Positions 43,945 through 53,640 of a stretch of 64,000 bases of DNA are shown here, in pieces. The first letter of the stretch is position 1; every line of letters begins with the position of its first letter. Origin of the DNA: Leptobrachium leishanense (taxonomy: Eukaryota; Chordata; Amphibia; Anura; Megophryidae). The DNA is taken from the NCBI GenBank assembly GCA_009667805.1, contig CM019069.1:51325422-51389421 (forward strand), in the 5' to 3' direction. Made by a program: the position numbers and the translations under genes. The notes under the pieces are model-generated. The model saw only the letters and a list, made by a program, of their open reading frames with translations. It had not been told where the DNA came from and did no database searches.

Positions 43945-45339
43945 GTGAGTATTGCTATTTTTAATGTTTCTTTCAAGATTCCTTTTTTTTTTTTTTTTAC
44001 TTTAACATATTGTACTTTGTATGACTTTTCAATTTCTCAATATAGTCAATAGCAACAGTGCATAATATTGCAGTAAATAAAATGAAGAGCATAAAACGTG
44101 GCGTTCGTTATAAATACAATGTCGATGGGATTGAACAGCAAACAAATGCCTATGGTCGGGTGGTATAAACTTCATGGTGGTGGGTAGAGTTTTGGGGAGA
44201 GACGATGGGGGGGGGGACTCAGCAGGGAGTATACAGTAAAGAGGGCGAGCTCAATGAGACCGGGGGGCGTTCCTACCCACACGGGGCAGGCAAGTGGTTA
44301 GCCAATAATGCCAGGAGTTGTAATGTTCAGCGACTTTACCCAGAGACAGATCGGCCCTTTCTTCAGCTGATCGAATATTTTCCACTTCACGCAACCATAC
44401 AGTAAGAGGTGGGGCAGTGGGTTCACACCAGAACATCGGTATAACCAGGCGCGCAGCGCTTTCAAGATTCCTAACCTTTTTAGAAGGGTTTTATAAAATC
44501 TTTGTATTTTATTTTTATTTGTGCTATCCATTAACCCTGTAAGTGACATTGGGATTATTTTCATCTGCAAGGGCTTACAGTGAACCTTTTTTAAAATGTT
44601 CACCCGTCATGTGCTTTTTGGTATTGACTGCAGAGGGCTATGGGAATTGATACAGTTATAGGTACGGTTGCCATGGTTACTGCTAGGGGAAAAAAGAAGA
44701 AGAAAAAAAAACAAACAGCTGAGCCAGCAAATATTAGAAGTGTCATGGTTGGTTAATGGGAGGGGGCTGGGGCCTGATATACAAGGCTCTCTTAAAATAC
44801 ACGAGCTGGAGTGGTCCGTGCTCCCTTCAGCAGCTCTTCATATATCATCGGATTGCATTATTGCCCACATTTGGGGATCTGCAGCCTGCTACGATTGTCA
44901 ACCGGCTGCAAAGTAATGAAGACTAATAGAAGGTAGCCCACAGTCTTTTAGGCATGGAATTTTTATTGCAGTGATCTTGTCATCTCTCTTTTGTCTAGCG
45001 CTGCTTGCAATGTCCACTGCAGGCTTCTTTTCAGTGTTGCTGAAATAAATTAATTTGGTGTTTTTGCAAACCCCCCCCCCCCCCATAATACAGAAAATAG
45101 CCAATCCGTGATCCAGCTTATGATGTGTAACATTTTTTGTTTTCAAACCGTTGTAACTTTAGCTGCCATTAGCACCTGCGCACGCTGTGTAATATTTCAA
45201 TGAAATGACCATATCGATTTTTAAGAGATTATACAAAATGAGCCAGAGGGGGAAAATATTAGCCTGAAAAATGCACACCTTGAATCAACAATGTATTGGA
45301 TTGCATGGGGGGGGGGGAGTAAGAAGCATCAGAGCAGAG
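43945..45339. other. MTX2 intron 2 DNA
   Basis: Poly-T (43982-43998), poly-G (44210-44216) and poly-C (45070-45083) runs are present. No transposon ends were recognised. 44190-44500 has inverted-looking words but no definite element. Confidence 0.4.
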
Positions 45340-45911
45340 TAGGGCTGTAACTAACTATTATTTTCATAATCGATTAGTTGGCCAATTAATTTTTTTCGAT
45401 TTAATTAGATTAAAGAAAAACCTATGCAAATTGCATACTTTTTGCAGTCAAGGTACACGAGCACCTGCTCACAGTGATGGATCGATGCTGCGTACGCGGC
45501 TTAAGCCCATGTCTGCTTTCTCCCTAAATGAACGCTGCTACAAGCGCTCAGATAGACATGATGGTGTCAGCACAAAATCAGGATGAGAAAGGGGGGGGCT
45601 CTTCACGCATTCTGACCACTTTACCTTATTAGAGTGTCCCTTTACAAAAATTTCATGAACAAACTGAGCGGGAGGGAGGGTTCAGAGGTGGAAGAGAAGG
45701 AGTTTGGTCAAGGGACTTGACCCGAGTGTGAGAGGGAGTTTGTGGGAAGGGAGGGAGGGAGAGAGAGACATCTCCAGACCAAAGAGGGGGTGACAGGCAG
45801 GTTGGGGTGGTGGCACAGGACGAAGCAGCATCTGAGGTCATAACGTTTAACTCAGTCTGACTCTTAAACAGTGTGTGCTGTGCACAAATCGATTTTAGTT
45901 GTTTGAGCCCT
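45340..45911. mobile_element. hAT-like MITE (TAGGGCTGTAACTAACTATT start)
   Basis: TAGGGCTGTAACTAACTATT with ATAATCGATTAG at the left; AATCGATTTTAGTTGTTTGAGCCCTG, inverted, at the right. The 8-bp flanks do not match, so the exact ends are uncertain. Interior GC-rich, non-coding. Confidence 0.6.
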
Positions 45912-46055
45912 GGATCAGGGTGTTGCGTAGTAACTTTGTGGTCTTATCACCTAAAAGGTTTGCCTGTCACACTGGACTTTATCACAGAAATGTCTATTAA
46001 AAAGCCTTAAATCAAAGGGTTGGACTTTTAATTGTCATCTAGCTATGATGACTAT

Positions 46056-46210
46056 TATTATACTTTATTTGTAAAGCGCCAGCAGATTCTGCAGCGCTGT
46101 ACAAGATAAGTGTACAGAGGATAGTGTAAGGAAACATAAACACATAAGAATATGATGCAGTAGGATTGGAGTTCCCTGTTCCTTGGGGGGAACATACAGT
46201 CTATGAATAA
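46056..46210 (-). mobile_element. L2 LINE 3' tail
   Basis: TTTATTTGTAAAGCGCCAGC followed by AGATTCTGCAGCGCTGTACA is the inverted L2 terminus. It ends about 90 bp upstream of MTX2 exon 3. Confidence 0.75.
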
Positions 46211-46301
46211 TTCTATGTGGGACACAAAATGCCAACCCTTTTCTATCGCCACACAAGGAAGGACATTCGTACTGTAACGCTGCTGTTCTTTTTGTCCACA
46301 G

Positions 46302-46348
46302 GTGAACAGGTTTTGCTGTCTGACAATGCATCATGTCTCGCTGTTCAG
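46302..46348 (+). CDS. MTX2: Metaxin-2, exon 3
   Basis: The acceptor TTCTTTTTGTCCACAG precedes 47 nt ending TTCAG before GTAATT. With the leftover A of exon 2 the first codon is AGT (Ser; Gly in human), then EQVLLSDNASCLAVQ, against EQILLSDNAASLAVQ in human. The exon ends in phase 0 after codon 45. It begins the GST/thioredoxin-like N-terminal fold of metaxins. The following exon is not in the window. The L2 tail close upstream and a direct repeat starting inside the donor intron are local oddities. Confidence 0.95.
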
Positions 46349-46349
46349 G

Positions 46350-46412
46350 TAATTGTTTCTAATGTAATAGGAGCGCCCAAATAAGTGCCAAACCAGGCAC
46401 ACAGGTGCATAT
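46350..46412. repeat. Direct repeat, first copy, beginning at the exon 3 donor
   Basis: AATTGTTTCTAATGTAATAG through CAGGCACACAGGTGC is repeated at 47090-47148 with about four differences. The first copy starts one or two bases inside intron 3. Confidence 0.8.
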
Positions 46413-47089
46413 AGTGATGCGTGAATAACGTGGCTGCTTTACATTCATTGTTAATCTTTTGATACCTTAATGATTGGTGTCTAAACTCTAATAACGCAGC
46501 CAAGGGCAAGCAAGCGGATTAAACTTCACTAAAACCGCTATAGTATGTGTGCAAAAACAAAAGAGGGGTTTTGCCCAGCGCATAAAGTGAATGTTTTTAC
46601 AGGCAGAAGTGCAACTGCCAAATATACTTATATGCTTATTTACGATCTCATGAAGTCCTCCTTCCAATGGGACCTCGAGGAACTCGACAATAAAACACAA
46701 ACTCCAATAGTGCAATACTGTATATATTATTGAGATTGATGTTAATATTCTTGTATTATGCTACACGCTCACATTCTTCAGAGCCTAATATCCAGCTCTA
46801 GGTGTGCAAGCATTCGGTCAGCTTGAGGGTTACACACTCGTTCTCTCAGCAGGATCACCTTAAAGATCTAAAACCAGAGATGGCGCTTCCATAGCGTAAT
46901 AGCTTCTCAGTTAGAGTACAATATAACAAGTATATATGTATGGACTCTCACCTAGACTGCAGCTTATTCCACCTTTTTGGCTCCTGACTTATTGCTCATG
47001 ATGCTTTTTTGATAAGTATCAAACCTCATATGGGTTCAGGTCTTCTTACACAAGACAGCCTTGCCCTGGGTAATCTATAATGCCCTTTT
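46413..47089. other. Intron 3 segment between direct repeats
   Basis: 677 bp without recognised repeat ends. It may be an inserted or tandemly duplicated segment; see the finding. Confidence 0.4.
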
Positions 47090-47148
47090 AATTGTTTCTA
47101 ATGGAATAGGATCGCCCAAATAACTGCCAAACCAGGCACACAGGTGCT
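47090..47148. repeat. Direct repeat, second copy, interrupted by Tc1
   Basis: AATTGTTTCTAATGGAATAG ... CAGGCACACAGGTGC. The Tc1 fragment inserted at the TA just after it (47149-47150). Confidence 0.8.
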
Positions 47149-47294
47149 TACAGTGGGGCAAAAAAGTATTTAGTCAGCCACCAATTGTGCAGGTTCTCCC
47201 ACTTAAAAAGATGAGAGAGGCCTGTAATTGTCATCATAGGTAACTTCAACTATGAGGGACAAAATGAGAAAAAAAAAATCCAGAAAATCACATA

Positions 47295-48179
47295 CAGGGT
47301 TATTCAAAGAGATCCGAACGGCTGGAGAAAAATCAGCGTTCGGTTACCTTTCTTGGCCATTCGGCTATCCAGAGAGCAGACAATACGCCAAATCCTGACG
47401 AATTGTCTGCACATTCGGTGCCTGTTCGAGGGCAGTGAAATTTCCATCATAAAAGCACTGCTTCGGCTACTCAGAGAACACAAACCAGCAATGAAAGGTT
47501 CCTGAAATGCCCTGCCATTCGGTGGTTTCATTCGACAGGTTTATTCAGGAGAATCCCATAGGCTTCAATGTTAAAAATATTCTGGTTTTAATTCAATATC
47601 TAATAAACCATTCATTATAAAATTCTGCAGTAAAGAGTCTCTTTATAGATTTTTATGGATATTTTAAGCATTTTTTTTTCTTTTTCTAAAAAGTCCGATA
47701 TTTTTATTTTATTTTTTTTAAGTTTACTTCTTTTCTCTGTAACCGCCCTTTTTATTATCATTCCCTGGACCTCATATGTAAATTTCAGACATTTTCGCTC
47801 AGTAGTTTCTTTGCAAACAGTGTTTCACTTTTCAAACAGTCATGCAAACTGTTTTGCTAATTTATTCACTTCACTCGTCTGCGGTGTCGGCTTTTTCCGG
47901 CGGCTTCGCTGCGTGTGATCAGCTCCTGCTTGGGTTTTTCCGGCGTCTTCGGCGGGTTAATACAGATGTTTTTGCGTGTTTCGGCGTGCATTCGCCGGGT
48001 TGTTGCAGTTAGTTTTTGTCGGGTTTGCGGCAGCTTTTCCCTGCCCTTCGACGGCCCGGTGGTGCTTGCTGAATACACCGCAGGGTCGCCGAGATGGGAT
48101 TGCTGAATCGGCCCGAATTGAAGAGAACGAAAAGTCACTGAACATGCGGTGACTTTTCCATTCTCTTTGAATAACCCTG
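47295..48179. mobile_element. MITE (CAGGGTTATTCAAAGAGA ends) inside Tc1
   Basis: CAGGGTTATTCAAAGAGA at 47295 and TCTCTTTGAATAACCCTG ending at 48179 are perfect inverted ends. The Tc1 sequence AATCACAT / ATGTCTGATTTT continues across it, implying a very short target duplication (AT, at most 3 bp). The interior has TTCGGTGGTTTCATTCGACA and many CGGCG words; it is non-coding. This is the complete reference copy for 1-636 and 1890-2384. Confidence 0.85.
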
Positions 48180-48254
48180 AATGTCTGATTTTTACAGAAT
48201 TTATTTGCAAATTATGGTGGAAAAGAAGTGTTTGGTCAATATCAAAAGTCCATC

Positions 48255-48566
48255 TCAATACTTTGTCATTGCCAACAAAGGATATATAACAGAGGTCAAA
48301 CGTTTTCTGTAAGTCTTCACAAGGTTTTCACACACTGTTGCTGGTATTTTTGCCCATTCCTCCATGCAGATCTCCTCTAGAGCAGTGATGTTTTGGGGCT
48401 GTCGCTGGGAAACACAGACCTTCAACTCCCTCCAAAGGTTTTCTATGGGGTTGAGATCTAGAGACTGGCTAGGCAACTCCAGGACCTTGATATGCTTCTT
48501 ACGAAGCCACTCCTTCGTTGCCCGGGCGGTGTGTGGGATCATTGCCCTGCTGAAAGACCCAGCCAT
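48255..48566 (-). pseudogene. Tc1-type transposase, C-terminal fragment
   Basis: The minus-strand reading has the final catalytic region [15 protein letters not shown], then [16 protein letters not shown] and the end of the protein. The usual SPDLNPIE is altered to SLDLNPIE. The first two catalytic Asp regions are gone with the deletion at 48566. It cannot be functional. Confidence 0.88.
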
Positions 48567-48694
48567 AACTCTTTATATATAATCTAAAAACATGTCAAGC
48601 ACCTCAAAATGTTATTCATCATTTAAATAGTTCATATATAAAATACAAGAATTCTAAAACTATAATCAAAGTCCCTCTTCATTATCTCTCTTAA

Positions 48695-48965
48695 CCTCTT
48701 CCAGCCACAGGGCGTACTATGCCATCCCCGCGATGGGTGGGGCTGGAAGCCGCAGGGCGGCATGGCATTCCCCACTATCTACAATGGACCTATGTGCTCC
48801 TGCCCACCTGTTGGTAAGCACCATTGGCTGCCACAGGATGGCCTGAATTCAGGTCGTCCCCCTGCACCCAATGATGGGTGCGGCACGCCAGCTGTGTAAG
48901 TGAAGCGGGGCCCCACTGGCATTAATGCCCCTGCTGCTGGGCACAACCTGCCTGGCTGCAAGGGG
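48695..48965. mobile_element. TTAA-flanked MITE, relative of 5589-5888
   Basis: TTAA lies at 48691-48694 and 48966-48969. It starts CCTCTTCCAGCCACAGGGCG and ends TGGCTGCAAGGGG. GC-rich and non-coding. The Harbinger-type MITE that follows used the TAA of its right TTAA as target. Confidence 0.65.
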
Positions 48966-48969
48966 TTAA

Positions 48970-49382
48970 GGCTAGGGTCAGACAAACGCAATGCGAATGC
49001 GTGTGCAGCCGCACTTTATCACGGCCGTAGTAGCAGCAAATGACGGGCAATATACGAAGTACGGCCGCACGAAAGTGCGGCCGTGCAACGCAAGCGACAA
49101 ACGCATTTTTTCGAGAACGTGAAACCGCTAGTTCTGACGTACAGAGTGCGCTGCGTCCGCTAGCGGCGTGTGTGCATGATTAGGAGACGTCAGACGCTGC
49201 TTATGTCCGGCCAACATAACGTCCCGACGCAAAAAGTGTTTTATTGATGATCCGTACAAAATCACGGATGAAAGTGCGCATCGTATGACCGCTACCGCGT
49301 ATTCCGTGAAAAAATACGTCCATTCGCTCGAACGCACTTTTTCACGGACGACGCGAAAAAATGCGTTCGTCTGACCCTAGCC
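48970..49382. mobile_element. Harbinger-type MITE, copy 5
   Basis: Perfect ends GGCTAGGGTCAGAC and GTCTGACCCTAGCC with TAA on both sides (48967-48969, 49383-49385). It is 413 bp and the best preserved copy of the family with copy 1. Confidence 0.88.
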
Positions 49383-49385
49383 TAA

Positions 49386-49740
49386 AGGTAAACACTTTGA
49401 AGTGACACTGTCACGCCCAAAACAAGTTGGGCTCATTTGACAGGGGATCACTCCCTTTTTATATGTTAGCATTTTTTTGCTGTCGTATAAAATTGAAATA
49501 AAGAGCATTCTTCTCATTGAAAGTCTTGATGTCCTTCACGTGAGCGGCATGCTGCAGGGTGAGGGACAGCTTTGAACAGAGAGCAGTCCTACGATCAGTC
49601 CGTGCGTACCGTTGGCTGTCAACGTGCTGACTGACAAGGTGTGTTGACTTCACCACTGAGGGACAATTGTGCGTCGCTGCAAAATGGCCTCCCTTTTATT
49701 TATTTTTTTATTCACAACTAGTTGTAAAGCCTGCCCAGAG
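49386..49740. other. MTX2 intron 3 DNA, nothing recognised
   Basis: No repeat end or exon is recognised. The left boundary of the array-bearing block that follows may lie here. Confidence 0.35.
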
Positions 49741-50658
49741 GGCAGTCTATTGTGGATATACTGCCCCTGCTCATGGATATACTGCCCCAGCACGTGGATA
49801 CTGCCCCAGCACGTGGATACTGCCCCCGCACGTGGATACTGCCCCAGCCTGCCCAGAGGGCAGTCTATTGTGGGTATACTGCCCCAGCTCGTGGATACTG
49901 CCCCAGCACGTGGATATTGCCCCAGCATGTGGATACTGCCCCAGCATGTGGATACTGCCCCAGCACATGGATATTTGCCCCCAGCACATGGATTTGCCCC
50001 CAGCTCATGGATTTGCCCCCAGCTCATGGATTTGCCCCCAGCTCATGGATTTGCCCCCAGCTCATGGATTTGCCCCCAGCTCATGGATTTGCCCCAGCAC
50101 ATGGAGTTGCCCAGCTCATGGATTTGCCCAGCTCATGGATTTGCCCAGCACATGGATTTGCCCCAGCTCATTGATTTGCCCAGCACAATGATTTGCCCCC
50201 AGCTCATGGATTTGCCCCCAGCTCATGGAGTTGCCCAGCTCATGGATTTGCCCCCAGCTCATGGATTTGCCCAGCACATGGATTTGCCCCAGCTCATGGA
50301 TTTGCCCAGCACATGGATTTGCCCCCAGCTCATGGATTTGCCCCAGCTCATGGAGTTGCCCAGCTCATGGAGTTGCCCAGCTCATGGATTTGCCCAGCAC
50401 ATGGATTTGCCCCAGCTCATGGATTTGCCCCCAGCTCATGGATTTGCCCAGCACATGGATTTGCCCCAGCTCATGGAGTTGCCCAGCTCATGGATTTGCC
50501 CCAGCTCGTGGATTTGCCCAGCACGTGGATTTGCCCAGCTCGTGGATTTGCCCCCAGGTCGTGGATATGGTCCCCCAGCTCGTGGATATGGACCCCCCCC
50601 AGCTCGTGGATATTGACCCCCCCCCAGCTCGTGGATATTGACCCTCCCCCCCCCCCAG
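49741..50658. repeat. 19-20 bp minisatellite, about 45 units
   Basis: The unit is GCCCCAGCTCATGGATTTG, with GCCCAGCACATGGATTTGC, ACTGCCCCAGCACGTGGAT and GCCCCCAGCTCGTGGATAT variants. AGCCTGCCCAGAGGGCAGTC occurs twice (49729, 49846). Long ORFs on both strands (up to 315 aa) are repeat read-through and not proteins. It shares its core with arrays in other transposons. Confidence 0.92.
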
Positions 50659-50690
50659 CGCTCATACTTACCTGTCGAGCGCCGCCAGGG

Positions 50691-51113
50691 AAGTGAAGAT
50701 TTCCCCGCTTCCGGTCTTTGAAGGACCCAAGCCGCGGTCACGTGACCGGGGCTTGGGTCCTTCAAAGCGGAAGCGAGGGAACTTTCCCTTCGCCGCTCGG
50801 GGGACCCGTTAGATGCACACAGCAGCCGGGTAGAGGCTGCGCTCGCAGCCTCTACCCGGCTGCCGCGCGCATCCAACCCCCCGAGCGGCGGAGGAAACTT
50901 TCCTTCGCCGCTCTGGGGTTGGATGCGCGCGGCAGCCGGGTAGAGGCTGCGAGCGCAGCCTCTACCCGGCTGCTGTGTGCATGTGTAACCGCCGCGGCGA
51001 GCCGGCAGCCGGCTCGTGCCGCGGCGGTTGCATGCGCGCGCAACCAACCGCCGCTGGTTGCGCGCGCATGCGCAGTAAGGCTTTGGCGACGGACAGCCAA
51101 AGCCTTACTCTTT
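50691..51113. repeat. Cluster of consecutive GC-rich hairpins
   Basis: Stems: 50708-50773 (CCGGTCTTTGAAGGACCCAA arm, GGTCACGTGACC centre); 50822-50862 and 50935-50973 (two copies of GCAGCCGGGTAGAGGCTGCG with their inverses); 50846-50960 (overlapping larger stem through GCGCGCATCCAACCCC); 50987-51029 (AACCGCCGCGGC); 51030-51072 (GCATGCGCGCGCAACC); 51075-51108 (GTAAGGCTTTGGC). CAGGTAAGTATGAG lies on the minus strand at 50661-50675. The last stem is followed by TCTTTTATTATATAGA. Confidence 0.9.
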
Positions 51114-52683
51114 TATTATATAGATTTTTATTTTGGAATTATGTCAGCATGAAATCACAAAGGGCCTTGCAGGGCCACTTGGAAATCAGCAATCATAACT
51201 CAGCGTGAGTAAATAAAAGAAAACCTACAAAATGCCTACTAAAGACATCTAATATAGTGAGATGGGGGGGATGGAAAAAACGAAGCAAGAGGTAGTGGCA
51301 AAGGCCAGTTCAGTTCCGTCCTTGGGACATTCCCGCAGGCCCGGGGGACCGCGGGTGGCCAAGGGGAAGAAATGGCACTAGGCCCAGGGACTCGGGGGCC
51401 AAGTCGGTGCTCCCAATGAACCCCATGGACACCAAAGAAAAAAGGGACTGGGGGGGGGGGGGGAGAAAAAAAATATCCTCTGGAGAGGAGCACTTCGAAA
51501 AACAAAAACTGCAAGGGAAACTGGCCACGCAGTGCCAGGTCAGGACATCAGGTAGCCTGCGTATAGAAATTAAAAAGTAGTCTTAAAACAGCATAAAACC
51601 CCCCCCCAAAACACAAATCACAAAGTCATCTCTAGTAGGGTAACTCAGCGAAAAAACTCAGGTAGCGTCCGCATCTCTGCTGAGATGGCCCCAGCCGGGG
51701 ACATCTAATTCACTTCAGAAAAAGCCATAAAGAGAGGGAGTCATCATAAAGGTGGGGTGTCACAGGGAAAAGAGCCAGGGCAGTCCTTAGCCAGTGTCAA
51801 GGAATGGCAGCGGACTCTCGGCAGGTAAAGCAAAGCCAAGCAGGCCAGGTGTTTCCATCAGGGGTGCAGCGCTGGAGGCCACCTCAATCCCACTGGCAGC
51901 GCTCGGTGCCAGGCTGATCGCCAATGTCCCCACGTTCGTCGCAGCGGCCTCAATCCAGGACCTGGAACAGCACTGCCTCCCCTCAGCGCAGTAGCCGTCG
52001 GTCCCCATCAGGACCACCAAAAGCGGCCGCGGGGTCGCAGAATCCGGCATCACTGTCTCAGCCAAGACGTCAACCTCCGTACTCCTCCTGGCTTTAGCTG
52101 CGAAATCGACCTCCATGTGGCGACAGACCGATGTGGCCTCCGCCTCCTCGGCTCCTGCGTCGTCCTCCTCTCGGCAGCCCCTCAGTGCAAGCATCGCCCA
52201 GCGCCAGAAGCCTCTGGTGACAGGCCCTTCCCCTCCTCCCCTTCGAATAGCTGCAAGCAGGCCTCCAGGCCTGCAAGAAAGGCATTAGTACCTGGTGGGG
52301 GGGGGGAGGTCTGTCACGCCGAACATCCTCCAAGTCGTTCGCTGCTCCCACCAGGCATCCATCCAGGGCCGTCATCGAGGGCTCCGGACTAGCCGACGCA
52401 GCAGAACAGCTGGACAGAGAGCTGATATAGGCCGGAGTAAAGGGCGCGAAATGGCAGCCGGAACCTCGCTCCACTAACGTGTCGGCGGTTGTGCGTCTCT
52501 CGTCTGGAGGGGTGAGTTAAACGGCCTCTGGATAGAGCAGATCCGATGGCCAGCTCCTCGGGCACCTTTTTAGCTATGAAAATCACCGTGAATAAAGTCC
52601 TCTTGAGGCACCGAAAAGAAGAGGACATGCGGTGCTCCACTAAATCATGTACGCTCCTCTGAACAGCCGGCCACACCCCCTCC
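51114..52683. other. Unclassified GC-rich, possibly retroelement 5' region (minus strand)
   Basis: The minus-strand sequence begins GGGGGTGTGGCCGGCTGTTC near 52680 and carries two overlapping ORFs (52094-52474, 51787-52194) without a domain I recognise. GC-rich 51650-52500 with poly-G/C runs at 51449-51462 contrasts with the AT-rich neighbours. A LINE 5' UTR/ORF1 region is one possibility; a captured gene fragment is another. Confidence 0.25.
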
Positions 52684-53640
52684 GTTTTTTATTTATTTAT
52701 AATGTATTTTATCAGGAAGGATACATTGAGATTTCTCTCGTTTTCAAGTATGTGCTCTGTTCAAGAACATTTGAAATGTTACAGAAATACAAAGTAATAT
52801 AATGCAACATCTTAAAAAAAACAACACAAATATACAGATTAATACAGAAAATAAATATGTAGAAAATGTATTCACTGTTACATGTTTACAGGTGCATTAT
52901 GTATTGAGGTATGTTAATAGAGATCTCTTAAGTGACTTTAGACTGGGGGAAGATTTGATGGCGTCTGGGAGGTTATTCCATAACTGCGGTGCTCTGTAGG
53001 AAAATGAGGATTGAGACACTTTCTTTTTGTATCGTGGTATTGCAAGTAAGGTGCAGGTCCTGGATCGGTGGTTATAGGATGAGGGAACTGCTGGGGGAAG
53101 CAGCCTATTCAGGTAGGGTGGCAGCTTCCCAGAAAAGCTCTTAAACACGAAGTTGGAAAGGTGAAGGGTGCGTCTAGATTCCAGCGACGGCCAGTTTAGT
53201 TCTTTTAACATGTCACAATGGTGGGTCATGTAGGTACATTGTAGCACAAAGCGGCAGAATGCGTTCTACAATGTAGTAAGTTTGCGGTGCGGCTGCATAC
53301 ACTACATCTCCATATTCAATAGCCGGCATAAGCATTTGCTGTACAATCTGCTTTCTTACCGCGGGGCTCAGGCAGGATTTGTTTCTGTACAGGGCACCTA
53401 GTTTGGGGTAAAGTTTTTCTATGTGGGGCCAAAGGATAGATTTGGGTCCAACCACATACCTAGATATTTGAGAGCAGTGACTGTGGTCAGCGTGCCATTT
53501 GTCCTGACACATAGATGGGGATTTTGCAATTTATGTAGTTTAGGTTTTCCCGTTAGCTCCATCCACAGTGGGCAAAATGCATTGGTGCCCTGTTGCTGGA
53601 TCAACTGCGGGTGGTCCAAACTGCGATGAGATATCTACTA
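52684..53640 (-). mobile_element. 5'-truncated LINE (CR1/L2/Rex1 group), copy C, with RT remnant
   Basis: The 3' tail (AATGTATTTTATCAGGAAGG on the plus strand) is at 52700. The minus-strand RT C-terminus is spread over three frames: TVTALKYLGMWLDPNLSF (53419-53619), ALYRNKSCLSPAVRKQIVQ with IEYGDVVYAA (53213-53512), and LKELNWPSLESRRTLHLSNF with APQLWNNLPDAIKSS (52897-53247). Frameshifts separate them. It gives the uninterrupted reference for the insertion site in copy B. Confidence 0.82.

Larger units (their letters stand above)
47151..48566 (-). mobile_element. Tc1/mariner transposon, truncated and interrupted
   Basis: It starts CAGTGGGGCAAAAAAGTATT after TA, with the terminal repeat to about 47290. 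After a nested MITE it resumes with GAATTTATTTGCAAATTATG and the C-terminal transposase. It stops abruptly after GAAAGACCCAGCC, so the N-terminal half and the other terminal repeat are deleted. It is a different Tc1 family from 26767-30381. Confidence 0.88.

Noticed and set aside
49669..50696. Long overlapping ORFs (up to 315 codons) rich in Pro, Trp, His and Gly
   Set aside because: They are read-through of a 19-20 bp tandem repeat in several frames and both strands, with no start context or domain.
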